In this document: positions 16,432 through 24,955 of the stretch, one piece after another
Layout of the letters: every line of letters begins with the position of its first letter
How positions within the stretch are numbered: position 1 is the stretch's first letter
Notes under the pieces: generated by a model
What the model saw: the letters and a program-made list of their open reading frames with translations, nothing else
Databases searched by the model: none
Told to the model about the DNA's origin: nothing
Source: an uncultured Collinsella sp.
Lineage (GTDB): Bacteria; Actinomycetota; Coriobacteriia; Coriobacteriales; Coriobacteriaceae
NCBI GenBank assembly: GCA_900543505.1
Contig: UQSB01000013.1
Span: 1 to 45,077 of the forward strand
DNA: 45,077 nucleotides
Direction of reading: 5' to 3'
Made by a program: the position numbers and the translations under genes

Positions 16432-18186
16432 GTGGCCGACCAGGACATCAAGATGCTCATCGAGCGCATTATGGCCGAGGCCCGGACCCATCAGTCCGCC
16501 CGCTTCTCAAACGAAACCTACGCAGACGAGCCGATTCTCAAAACCGGCCGACAGATGCAGAATTTCCTCCCCGACCAGTACCGTAAAATGCGCGAGATAT
16601 CGCGCTGGCAGGATGACCCCAAGGGCGGTGCGGGCCGCTGGCTTTCGGAAGCCGAGCTTTTTTACCGCCAGGGCCTGCTGATGGCCGACTTTGAGGACGA
16701 CTGTCCCTACAACGGCACCTTTAAGTCGTACTTTCCCACCTACAACGCCATGAGCGACCGGCAACTGCGCGGCTACTTTACCTGGCGTGCCCAAGTGCGC
16801 CGCGGAACCGTCGAGGAAACGTCTACGTCCTTTGCCTTTCTGTATCTCTATGAGCTGATCTGCGGCATTGGCGTAGATAATCCACTCGATGGTTTTAACA
16901 AGATCAAGGCTTTTTGGGATGTCTATCGCGCCTTCGAGCCCGGCATCGACCGGTTTGCGCGCGTGTGGCTGCAAGATTACGCCGTGTTCCACGGGCTCGA
17001 CCCCAAGCTGCTTCGCGACTCTAAAACCGTCATGTTCGATAACGCCCTTATCGAACTGCGGCGCGCGGCACGAGACCTTGTACCGGCACCGTCCGGCCAG
17101 ACCCCTAAGCGTCGCAAAACCTCCGAGCCCACGCTCCCCCTTCCGCCCGATGAGGTGCGCGAGGAGCGACTCATGGCCGCCATCAACGCCCTCTCCACGT
17201 ACAACCTAAGTAGCTCGCGGCTCGACCGCAGCCACCACCGCGATCTGCGCCACGTGGCGTGCGCCGTGTATGTCCGCATGGCGCGCTACTATGACACGCA
17301 CCGAAAGACCGGCATCGTGGCAAGTTTATTTGGGGAGGAGACGGCCATGCCCTACACCATGTTTGCCTCGGCCGTATTCTTTGCGCCCGAGCGCCACGAG
17401 GACTGCGAATACCGTCTGGACCCCATCCATATCTACCGTTGCCAAAACGGTTTTTGGGAATGCATGCGGATTCACGGCAGCAGACAAAAGAGCAGCAAAC
17501 TTGGCGAGATGATGCGCGCCTGCGACCAACGCCTGCGCCTGGCCCTGGACCCTGCCCATCCCCTTAAGGAAGAAAAGGTCCCCAAATATCTGGCCAAGAT
17601 TATCGATGACGAGATTGTGACATGGCTTTCGTGGGACGCTGCACACCAGCCCGTCAAGATCGATATCGATTTGAGCCAGCTGGGGCACATTCGGAGCGCT
17701 GCCGCACAAACGCGCGAAGCGCTTTTGATTGACGAGGAACGCGAGGACGGCGCGTCCGCAGAAGCCGAGGCAGCGGACTCAGGGCAACCGGAAGCCGAGC
17801 CCGTAGCCGACGCGACGGTCGAGGCGGTCGCGGCGGCCGCAGGGCAGGACGAGTCCGACGAGCCGACCATATCCACCGAACAGTTTGGTGTCGTGGCACC
17901 GCTTCTCGCGCCGACGCCCGCGTTCGCAGCGGCTGCGCCCGCTGACGCCACGAACGAACTCGCGCTCGCCGCAGACGCCTATCTCCGCGCGCTGCTCGAG
18001 CACAACGCAGTACAGGCGGAATCGGCGGTAGTGCAATCGGAGCAGAGCGAGGACATGCTCGTCGATACCATCAACGAGGCGCTCTTTGACCTGGTGGGCG
18101 ACACCGTAATTGAATTTAGCGCGGCAGGGCCGCAGATTATCGAGGACTACGAAGCAGACGTGAGAGGATACCTAGACCATGAGTGA
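16432..18186 (+). CDS. sngA: Shango-type defence protein A (TerB_N/TerB_C-domain protein)
   Basis: 584 residues, no signal peptide or membrane segment. The N-terminal ~400 residues resemble the TerB_N region of multi-domain TerB proteins (conserved stretches RWLSEAELFYRQG, FKSYFPTYNAMSDRQLRGYF, FLYLYELICGIGV). A low-complexity Ala/Glu linker covers about residues 430-500, and the C-terminal ~80 residues (ALFDLVGDTVIEF) fit the TerB_C end. A TerB-domain protein directly upstream of a P-loop ATPase and a DEAH helicase is the gene order of the Shango anti-phage system. GTG start with GAGGAGGAG just upstream; the stop overlaps the next gene by 8 nt. Its mechanism is not known to me. Confidence 0.8.
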   Translation: MADQDIKMLIERIMAEARTHQSARFSNETYADEPILKTGRQMQNFLPDQYRKMREISRWQDDPKGGAGRWLSEAELFYRQGLLMADFEDDCPYNGTFKSYFPTYNAMSDRQLRGYFTWRAQVRRGTVEETSTSFAFLYLYELICGIGVDNPLDGFNKIKAFWDVYRAFEPGIDRFARVWLQDYAVFHGLDPKLLRDSKTVMFDNALIELRRAARDLVPAPSGQTPKRRKTSEPTLPLPPDEVREERLMAAINALSTYNLSSSRLDRSHHRDLRHVACAVYVRMARYYDTHRKTGIVASLFGEETAMPYTMFASAVFFAPERHEDCEYRLDPIHIYRCQNGFWECMRIHGSRQKSSKLGEMMRACDQRLRLALDPAHPLKEEKVPKYLAKIIDDEIVTWLSWDAAHQPVKIDIDLSQLGHIRSAAAQTREALLIDEEREDGASAEAEAADSGQPEAEPVADATVEAVAAAAGQDESDEPTISTEQFGVVAPLLAPTPAFAAAAPADATNELALAADAYLRALLEHNAVQAESAVVQSEQSEDMLVDTINEALFDLVGDTVIEFSAAGPQIIEDYEADVRGYLDHE

Positions 18187-19483
18187 TACCGCATCCGCAG
18201 CACCTCGCGTGCCCAAGCGCGTCGCTGCCGTCATTCTCAACTCGCTCAAGGGCGGCGTGGTCCCGCGCATCGGCCTTCCTTACATCACCGTAGGCCGCGA
18301 GGTCGAGATCCGCGCCCTGCTCACCGATCTGAGCCTCATCGCCGACGGTGGCGCGAGCTTCCGCTTTCTGGTCGGTCGTTACGGCGCCGGCAAGAGCTTT
18401 TTGCTCCAGACCATCCGCACGCACGCCATGGGCGAGGGATTCGTCGTCGCTGATGCCGACCTGTCGCCCGAGCGCCGCCTGCAGGGCGGTCAGGGACAGG
18501 GCCTTGCCACCTACCGCGAGCTCATCCGCAATATATCGACCAAGACGCGCCCCGAGGGCGGTGCGCTCAACCTTATCCTAGATCGCTGGGTCGCCTCATG
18601 TGCCGACGTCGACGAGTCGGTCGTCAATGCCCAACTGGCCCCGCTCGAGGAGATGGTCCACGGCTTCGACTTCACCCGCATGCTCCGCCGCTATCGCATG
18701 GCCGCATCCGGGGGCGACGAAGAGACCATGAGCCGCGTGACCAAATGGATCCGCGGCGAATACCGCACCAAGAGCGAGGCGCGCGCCGAGCTGGGCTCCT
18801 CGACCATCATCAGCGATGACGACTGGTACGACTACGTCAAACTCATCGCGCGTTTTTTGGTTTGCAGCGGCTACAAGGGCATGCTGGTGCTCATCGACGA
18901 GCTCGTGAATCTGTATAAGATTCCCAATGCCATCACGCGCCAGTACAACTACGAGAAGATCCTGACCATGTACAACGACACACTTCAGGGCAAGGCGCAG
19001 TACCTGGGCATGATCATGGGCGGCACGCCAACCTCCATCGAAGACCGCCGCCGCGGCGTGTTCTCCTACGAGGCTCTGCGCAGCCGACTCGCTCAGGGTC
19101 GCTTTGCGCGCCAGGACCTTAAGGACATGCTCGCACCCATCATCCGCCTGCAGCCGCTCACCTACGAGGAGCTACTGGTGCTCATCGAAAAACTCATGCA
19201 AATTCACGCCGGCTACTTTGGCTGGACGCCCACGCTTACCGAGAACGACTTGGTGGACTTCCTCAAGATCGAGTTCGGTCGTGTGGGAGCCGACACGCAT
19301 CTGACGCCGCGTGAAGTCATTCGTGACTTTATCGAGTTGCTCGACATCCTATGCCAAAACCCCGACGCCAACGTGGCCGAGCTGCTGCAAAGCGTCGGCG
19401 GCGACGCGCTGGCGCCGGCAGCCGCAACAGGCGACACCGATACCGCAGGCGGCGACCGTAACTTCGCCGAATTCACCATCTAA
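18179..19483 (+). CDS. sngB: Shango-type defence protein B, BrxD/DUF2791-like P-loop ATPase
   Basis: 434-residue cytoplasmic ATPase. Walker A is GRYGAGKS (residues 66-73) and Walker B is MLVLIDEL (Asp240-Glu241). The opening LNSLKGGVVPRIGLPYITVGRE and the sensor-like MGGTPTSIEDRRRGVFSYEALRSRL are typical of the BREX ATP-binding (BrxD, DUF2791) group. Such ATPases work next to TerB proteins and Lhr-like helicases in Shango, and in some BREX types with BrxHI; no BREX methyltransferase (PglX), PglZ or BrxC gene is in the window. The 8-nt overlap with sngA indicates coupling. A 10-bp stem hairpin begins at the base following its stop codon. Confidence 0.85.
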   Translation: MSDTASAAPRVPKRVAAVILNSLKGGVVPRIGLPYITVGREVEIRALLTDLSLIADGGASFRFLVGRYGAGKSFLLQTIRTHAMGEGFVVADADLSPERRLQGGQGQGLATYRELIRNISTKTRPEGGALNLILDRWVASCADVDESVVNAQLAPLEEMVHGFDFTRMLRRYRMAASGGDEETMSRVTKWIRGEYRTKSEARAELGSSTIISDDDWYDYVKLIARFLVCSGYKGMLVLIDELVNLYKIPNAITRQYNYEKILTMYNDTLQGKAQYLGMIMGGTPTSIEDRRRGVFSYEALRSRLAQGRFARQDLKDMLAPIIRLQPLTYEELLVLIEKLMQIHAGYFGWTPTLTENDLVDFLKIEFGRVGADTHLTPREVIRDFIELLDILCQNPDANVAELLQSVGGDALAPAAATGDTDTAGGDRNFAEFTI

Positions 19484-19516
19484 CCTGCCAAAAAGGGACA
19501 GGTTTATTTTGGCAGG
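19484..19516. repeat. REP-like hairpin inside the Shango-type operon
   Basis: CCTGCCAAAA (19484-19493) pairs perfectly with TTTTGGCAGG (19507-19516). The loop, read on the minus strand, is TAAACCTGTCCC, the same as in the hairpin at 44959-44996, whereas the arms differ but remain paired. It lies immediately after the sngB stop and 84 bp before the sngC start, so it may also attenuate transcription into the helicase gene. Confidence 0.7.
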
Positions 19517-19599
19517 CTCTATCTGGGCAAACGTTGAAGCAGTAATGCAGCAAGCCACTGCCCGCCGCGTTGAGAGATTCGCTTTTGAAAGGAGGCCTC

Positions 19600-22044
19600 G
19601 TGAACGCCTTTGACCGCTACGCCCCGTTTATCCAAGACTTCATCTACTCCCACGATTGGGAGAGCTTGCGCTCTATCCAGGTTGCGGCAGCTGATGCCAT
19701 CTTTAACACGCAAGATAATGTGCTCCTGACGGCATCCACGGCTTCCGGCAAAACCGAGGCAGCCTTCTTTCCCATCCTGACCGAATTTTGGGAGAACCCG
19801 CCCGCGAGCGTGGGCGCCCTCTACATCGGCCCCCTCAAAGCGCTCATCAATGATCAGTTCGTCCGTCTCAATGACCTGTGCGAAGAAGCCGACATCCCCG
19901 TCTGGCACTGGCATGGCGATGTCTCGCAGTCGCACAAGGCCAAGCTCATCAAAAAGCCAAGCGGCATCTTGCAGATTACGCCCGAGTCGCTCGAGGCGCT
20001 CTTAATCCATAAGCACATGGCGATCCCGCGCATGTTCTGCGACCTACGCTATGTGGTCATCGATGAGGTCCACTCGCTCATGCGCGGCGACCGTGGCGGG
20101 CAGACGCTCTGCCTTATCGAGCGACTCTCGCGCATGGCCGGCGTACAGCCCCGACGCATTGGCCTTTCGGCCACCATCGGCGACCCCGAGCGCACGGGCG
20201 CTTTTCTCTCGAAGGGAACGGGGCGCGACTGCGTTATCCCCCGCTTTGAGGAACCGCGCCGCGTGTGGCGCATCTCCATGGAGCACTTCTACAACTCGGG
20301 CCCCCAGGCTCAGCAACGAGGATTCGTAGGCACAGGTCCACAAGAAGCCGAAGTACTCGCGTGCGAGCGCATCGAGGCAGCGGCATCCGCGGCGCTGCCC
20401 GCCGGCGCCCAAGACATGCGCCACAGCGGACAGCTCACGCAAGAGGAGCGCCGTCAACGTCGCGAGCAGGCACGGGGCAAGGCTGCCCCCAAGGACCGTC
20501 GCACTTCCTCGGCCCCCGAGGGCGAAGTCGACATCCCGCAGGCAACCGAACAGGCGCTGCTCAACCCCACCGACACCGCACCCGACAACGCCGACCCCGG
20601 CATGGGCTACATCTTTGAACATACCCGCGGCCGCAAGTGCCTGGTCTTTGCCAACTCGCGCGAGGAGGCAGAGGCCGTGTGCTCCATGTTGCGCAGCTAC
20701 TGTGAAAACCGGCACGAGCCAGACCGCTTCCTCATCCATCATGGCAACCTCTCGGCATCGTTGCGCGAGACCGCCGAGGAGCTCATGCGCGACGAGGAAC
20801 AGGCGCAGACAACCGTCACCACCTCCACGTTGGAGCTCGGCATTGATATCGGTCGCCTGGAGCGCGCGTTCCAGATCGATGCGCCGTTTACCGTCAGCTC
20901 CTTTTTGCAGCGCATGGGGCGCACAGGCCGCCGCGATCTTCCGCCCGAGATGTGGTTTGTCATGCGCGAGGAGGAGCCCGAGCCGCGCACGATGATGCCC
21001 GAAACGATACCCTGGAAGCTCCTGCAGGGCATCGCACTCGTACAACTCTATCGCGAGGAAAAGTGGGTCGAGCCACCCGAGCTCGATCGACTCCCCTACA
21101 GTTTGCTCTATCACCAGACTATGTCGACCCTCGCCAGCACCGGCGAGCTCACGCCGGCCGAACTTGCCCAGCGCGTGCTCACGCTCAGCTATTTCCACCG
21201 TGTCTCGGCAGACGATTACCGTGTGCTGCTACGTCACCTCATTAAGATCGACCATATCCAGGTCACCGAAGGTGGCGGGCTCATCGTGGGTCTCGCGGGC
21301 GAGCGCATCATCAACAACTTTAAGTTCTACGCCGTGTTCCAGGAAAACGAGGAGTTTACCGTCCGGAGCGAATCGGCTGAGCTGGGCACGATCGTTAATC
21401 CGCCCCCGCCCGGTGAGCGCATCGCCATCGCCGGACACTGCTGGATTGTCGAGGAAGTGGACTGGAAGCGCCACACTGTCTTTGCCACGCAGGTCAAGGG
21501 CCGGGTGCCGGCCTACTTTGGCGACTGCCCCGGCGACATTAACACGCATGTGCTCGAGCGCATGCGCCAAGCGCTCACTGAGCACGCAGCATATCCGTAC
21601 CTTATGGGTAACGCACGGGCTCGCTTGGCGCAGGCTCGTCATACCGCCGAGATTTCGGGCGCGGGAACTAAGCCGCTCATCAACCTGGGCGGCGACACCT
21701 GGGTGCTCTTCCCCTGGCTGGGAAGCTACGCCTTTTTGGCGCTCGAGCGTATGCTCAAGATTAAATGCGCCGCGGAGCTGGGTCTTCGCGGACTTGACCC
21801 GTCACGCCCGTACTTTATGCAGTTTAAGATGAAGGCCGACGAGGAGACGTTCTTTGAGGTGCTCACCGCCGAGGCCGAGAAGGACTTCGATCCCATCGAG
21901 CTCGTCTATCCTGGCGAGGTGCCTTACTTTGACCGCTACGACGAGTTTGTTCCCGAAGAGCTCGTGCGCAAGGGCTTTGCCGAAGGCGTGCTCGACATCG
22001 AGGGTATGAAGCAGCGCGTTCTCGGCTGGCGCGACCACGCCTAA
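19600..22044 (+). CDS. sngC: Shango-type defence protein C, Lhr/BrxHI-like DEAH helicase
   Basis: 814-residue superfamily 2 helicase. Numbered from the GTG start: Q-motif region LRSIQVAAADAIF, Walker A TASTASGKT (residues ~44-52), motif II DEVH (~155-158), motif III LSATIGDPE, then a long polar, probably disordered insert (~265-335), the second RecA domain with STLELGIDIGR and motif VI QRMGRTGRR, and a C-terminal ~300-residue region with Lhr-like features. The GTG at 19600 has AAAGGAGG just upstream; an earlier ATG at 19570 lacks one. Third gene of the cassette; expected to act on nucleic acid with the TerB protein and the ATPase. Alternative: BrxHI of a reduced BREX type, disfavoured by the absent BREX core genes. 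Confidence 0.87.
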   Translation: MNAFDRYAPFIQDFIYSHDWESLRSIQVAAADAIFNTQDNVLLTASTASGKTEAAFFPILTEFWENPPASVGALYIGPLKALINDQFVRLNDLCEEADIPVWHWHGDVSQSHKAKLIKKPSGILQITPESLEALLIHKHMAIPRMFCDLRYVVIDEVHSLMRGDRGGQTLCLIERLSRMAGVQPRRIGLSATIGDPERTGAFLSKGTGRDCVIPRFEEPRRVWRISMEHFYNSGPQAQQRGFVGTGPQEAEVLACERIEAAASAALPAGAQDMRHSGQLTQEERRQRREQARGKAAPKDRRTSSAPEGEVDIPQATEQALLNPTDTAPDNADPGMGYIFEHTRGRKCLVFANSREEAEAVCSMLRSYCENRHEPDRFLIHHGNLSASLRETAEELMRDEEQAQTTVTTSTLELGIDIGRLERAFQIDAPFTVSSFLQRMGRTGRRDLPPEMWFVMREEEPEPRTMMPETIPWKLLQGIALVQLYREEKWVEPPELDRLPYSLLYHQTMSTLASTGELTPAELAQRVLTLSYFHRVSADDYRVLLRHLIKIDHIQVTEGGGLIVGLAGERIINNFKFYAVFQENEEFTVRSESAELGTIVNPPPPGERIAIAGHCWIVEEVDWKRHTVFATQVKGRVPAYFGDCPGDINTHVLERMRQALTEHAAYPYLMGNARARLAQARHTAEISGAGTKPLINLGGDTWVLFPWLGSYAFLALERMLKIKCAAELGLRGLDPSRPYFMQFKMKADEETFFEVLTAEAEKDFDPIELVYPGEVPYFDRYDEFVPEELVRKGFAEGVLDIEGMKQRVLGWRDHA

Positions 22045-22071
22045 GACCAGTCTTTTTTGGGACGGGGAGAC

Positions 22072-22950
22072 TTACTTGTCGTGAAGGACGGTGCCGAGGA
22101 AGTCGGTGTCGAAGGGCACGGCTTCGGCAAAGGCGTAGTCGCCGTCGCTGGCAATGAGCAGGTAGTTCTCCTCGCCGCCGAACTCCGTATCGCCACAAGG
22201 CGCCACCCAAGCGCGGTTGAACACCTCAAGTGCCGTGGCAACGCAATCGCGCAGGAACGTCACATCGCTCCCCTCGTTTGCGCTCACGATATTGGCAACG
22301 TAGATGCCGCCGGCATTCAGGCTGCCCCGCACCAGGCGCAGCGCCTCAACGGTCGCCAGCTCGCGCACAGGCTCGGCACCGCCAAAGCAGTCGCTCACAA
22401 CGACGTCGTAGCGACGATGGCCCACGCTCGTCACACCCAGATACGAGCGAGCCTCGGCGGTAATCACCCGCAGGCGATCGCCCACCGTGTGCTCCAGTTC
22501 ATCCAGATAGAACCAACGGCGCGCCAAGCGCGTTATCTCTCCGTCATACTCGATGACGTCCATACGCAAGCCCTCATGCGACAACAGTGCAAACTTGGGA
22601 TAGGAAAACCCACCGCCGCCGAGCATAAGCATGCGGTCGATGCCGTGACCATAAGCGTCGCGCATTGCATCCTCGGCCTCAAACACATCGTCAAATGCAC
22701 GATAGTACGCAAAGGCCGGCTCCGCCCAACGATCGCCAACATAGCTCGCGCTTTGGTAGACGCCGCCCTGCACGAGCACACGGACCTCGTCACCGCCCTC
22801 ATTGTGCATGCGCTTCACCCGCGCCAGCCCGTTGCGGGTCCTCGCGACCTGCAAACAGGCAGCGCGAACAGCGACGGCGGCCGCACCAAGCGCCGCGGCT
22901 CCCAGGGCAACGCCGGCAACGACGCCGGCAGAAACACTTGGCTTGTTCAT
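22072..22950 (-). CDS. Spermidine-synthase-like SAM-fold protein with N-terminal hydrophobic segment
   Basis: 292 residues. Residues ~8-35 are hydrophobic and Ala/Val-rich, a membrane anchor or uncleaved signal. The remainder has the Rossmann fold of the spermidine synthase family: glycine motif LMLGGGGFSYPK, acidic strand end MDVIEYD, and VVSDCFGGAEP in the catalytic loop position, followed by GGIYVANIVS. Many family members with such fusions are not true spermidine synthases, and no S-adenosylmethionine decarboxylase is nearby, so the reaction is unknown. The ATG touches the elp3 stop codon, so the two genes share one transcript. Convergent with sngC, 27 bp apart. Confidence 0.75.
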   Translation of the reverse strand: MNKPSVSAGVVAGVALGAAALGAAAVAVRAACLQVARTRNGLARVKRMHNEGGDEVRVLVQGGVYQSASYVGDRWAEPAFAYYRAFDDVFEAEDAMRDAYGHGIDRMLMLGGGGFSYPKFALLSHEGLRMDVIEYDGEITRLARRWFYLDELEHTVGDRLRVITAEARSYLGVTSVGHRRYDVVVSDCFGGAEPVRELATVEALRLVRGSLNAGGIYVANIVSANEGSDVTFLRDCVATALEVFNRAWVAPCGDTEFGGEENYLLIASDGDYAFAEAVPFDTDFLGTVLHDK

Positions 22951-24858
22951 CTAGAGCTCCTTCTGCAGATAGAGTCCATGGTCATAAAACCCAAGATGGC
23001 GATAGTACTCGCGCGTACCAATCGCGCTGATCACGTTGATGTGCGTATAACCGGCATCCCGAGCTATCTGGCACGCACGCTCCACGAGCAAACGTCCCAA
23101 TCCATGGTGCTGCGCCGCCTGACCCTGGTCGCCCACGCGCGCCGCCATACCGTACACGTGCACCTCGCGAATCATCGCCTCGTCCGGCGTCGTCGGCAGC
23201 TCGTCCGCATGTGCGGCAACAAACGAACGGTCGGGCAGCGACAGGCGCAAAAAGCCCGCGATCTTGCCCCGCGGCGTCACCCACTGCAAAAAGCGCTCGT
23301 AAGTCACCGGCGTCTCGTACGCTACTTCCTCATCAAGAGATAGCTCATCCAAGTCGGCACCCGCCGTGCTGATCTCGCGATAGCGAATCTCGCGCACCGT
23401 CGCACCGTCACCCCGAGCGGCCAAGCGATTTTCGACGAGCTGACGCAGGTTGGGTTTCTTGTTGCCCACCATGATGTCGTCGGAACTAAAGTCGCGGATC
23501 ATGCGACTGATGCGGCAGAACGCCGGCGTCACCACGATGTCGTCGGCCAGCACATCGAGCAGCTCTTCCTCGGTATAGGGGCGCCACTCGCCGCGCTCGT
23601 AGCAGCCCACCAGACGCGAGCCCTCGATGAGCGCACACGGGTAGACCTTGACCTCGTCGGGCATAAAGGCGCCCTCGGTCATAAAGCGCTCGTAGTCACG
23701 CTTGTCCCCCTCAGGCGTAGCACCCAACAAGTTGAGCATAAAGTGCGCGTGGATCTTAAAGCCAAACAGGCGCGCGAGCGAAAACGCCCGCTCGATCTGC
23801 GCCACCGAAATGCGGCGCTCGTTGATATCGAGCAGGTGCTGGTCAAGGCTTTGGATGCCCATCTGTATCTTGGTGCAACCCAGGCGGCGGATGAGCGTGA
23901 GGGTCTGCGGCGTTACAGCATCGGGGCGCGTCTCGATAACGAGCCCCACCACGCGATGCTTCGCCGTCTCGTTGATGCGCTGCTGGCGCTCAAGCTCCTC
24001 CATCGTTGCCGTCTGCCACTCGGTGACCTCGCCCCACGGCGTACCGGGGCCGTACAGACGACGCACCGCACGGTTATAGCCGCCCACGGCACCATCCACA
24101 CGCCCCTGCTCGTCGGCAACGCCGCTCGCAAGCTCAGCCTCATCGGTCGCAATACCGGCAGCCCGATAGCGCTCGCGACGCTCCGCTACCACCGGCGGCA
24201 GGGCATCGGCGGGAGCGTCATCGAGCAGGCGCCCCGCCTCGACACGACTGATGCCCGGACGCGCCAGCATGGGGTTGGCCGCCACGCCGGCGACGGCATC
24301 GTCATTGAGCGCACGGAAAAGTTCCGACATAAACCATGCCTGATACCCTTGCGGATAGTCGCTCCAGGTACCGCCAAGCACAATGAGCTCGATCTTATCG
24401 GTCGCATGACCCATCTGCGAAAGCGCTGTCAAACGGGCACTCACCTGCAGATACGGATCGAAGCAGTTTTGCTCCGCACGGGCACACGCCGGCTCGGCGT
24501 GCAGATAGCTTTTAGGCATGCGCAGATCGTTGGGGCAAAACAGGCAATCGCCCGAACAGGGCCAGGGCTTGGTGATGACGGTAATGGTCGCCACGCCCGA
24601 AGCCGTGCGGCGCGGCTTCATGCGCAGCACCTGCAGCAGTTGGCGTTCCAGATCGGAATCGACATTCCACGCAGCCCACCGAGCCGGCTCCTCACGTTTA
24701 ACCCGCTGGTAGAACGGCAGCAGACGGCGCTTGGCCAAATCGCGTTTGTCGGCACCCTCACGGCGCGCCTCGGCATGTATCAGTTTGACGAGCGCCTTGT
24801 CGTCCACGGTCTCGCCGCGGCGCAGGGCCTCAAGTATGTTCAAGATAATCTGTTCCAT
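22951..24858 (-). CDS. elp3: Elp3-family tRNA U34 carboxymethyltransferase (radical SAM/GNAT)
   Basis: Installs a carboxymethyl group at C5 of wobble uridine in tRNA, using a radical SAM centre and acetyl-CoA. 635 residues: an N-terminal tRNA-binding helical segment, the radical SAM cluster motif C101-x3-C105-x2-C108 (PWPCSGDCLFCP), the basic KSYLHAEPACARAEQNCFDPY region, TKIQMGIQSLDQ, and a C-terminal GNAT domain (QHHGLGRLLVERA) ending GTREYYRHLGFYDHGLYL as in other Elp3 proteins. The window also encodes a Trm9-like methyltransferase (26836-27708), which would act on the Elp3 product. The start lies 6 nt after a TACAAT box, so the mRNA may be leaderless. The stop touches the start of the next gene. 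Confidence 0.95.
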   Translation of the reverse strand: MEQIILNILEALRRGETVDDKALVKLIHAEARREGADKRDLAKRRLLPFYQRVKREEPARWAAWNVDSDLERQLLQVLRMKPRRTASGVATITVITKPWPCSGDCLFCPNDLRMPKSYLHAEPACARAEQNCFDPYLQVSARLTALSQMGHATDKIELIVLGGTWSDYPQGYQAWFMSELFRALNDDAVAGVAANPMLARPGISRVEAGRLLDDAPADALPPVVAERRERYRAAGIATDEAELASGVADEQGRVDGAVGGYNRAVRRLYGPGTPWGEVTEWQTATMEELERQQRINETAKHRVVGLVIETRPDAVTPQTLTLIRRLGCTKIQMGIQSLDQHLLDINERRISVAQIERAFSLARLFGFKIHAHFMLNLLGATPEGDKRDYERFMTEGAFMPDEVKVYPCALIEGSRLVGCYERGEWRPYTEEELLDVLADDIVVTPAFCRISRMIRDFSSDDIMVGNKKPNLRQLVENRLAARGDGATVREIRYREISTAGADLDELSLDEEVAYETPVTYERFLQWVTPRGKIAGFLRLSLPDRSFVAAHADELPTTPDEAMIREVHVYGMAARVGDQGQAAQHHGLGRLLVERACQIARDAGYTHINVISAIGTREYYRHLGFYDHGLYLQKEL

Positions 24859-24868
24859 GCCCCCATTG

Positions 24869-24908
24869 TAAAGGCAAAGGCGCCGGAGCCAGTCACGGCC
24901 CCGGCGCC
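24869..24908 (-). terminator. Terminator of the HTH-DUF4097 operon
   Basis: A 12-bp stem (GGCGCCGGAGCC at 24879-24890 with GGCCCCGGCGCC at 24897-24908, one mismatch) followed on the minus strand by TTTGCCTTT. It lies 48 bp beyond the DUF4097 stop and just before elp3. Confidence 0.7.
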
Positions 24909-24955
24909 TCCATCAAAGAGCATGCCTATATGCACCGATCTCCGAAAACCGCATG

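Noticed and set aside
16432..22044. A BREX or DISARM system based on BrxD-like ATPase and BrxHI-like helicase
   Set aside because: No PglX methyltransferase, PglZ, BrxC or DrmABC genes are in the window, and the TerB-domain protein fits Shango better.
22045..22071. Terminator AAGAC-CA-GTCTT-TTTT after the helicase gene
   Set aside because: A 5-bp stem with a 2-nt loop cannot fold as drawn; the T-run alone is not sufficient evidence.
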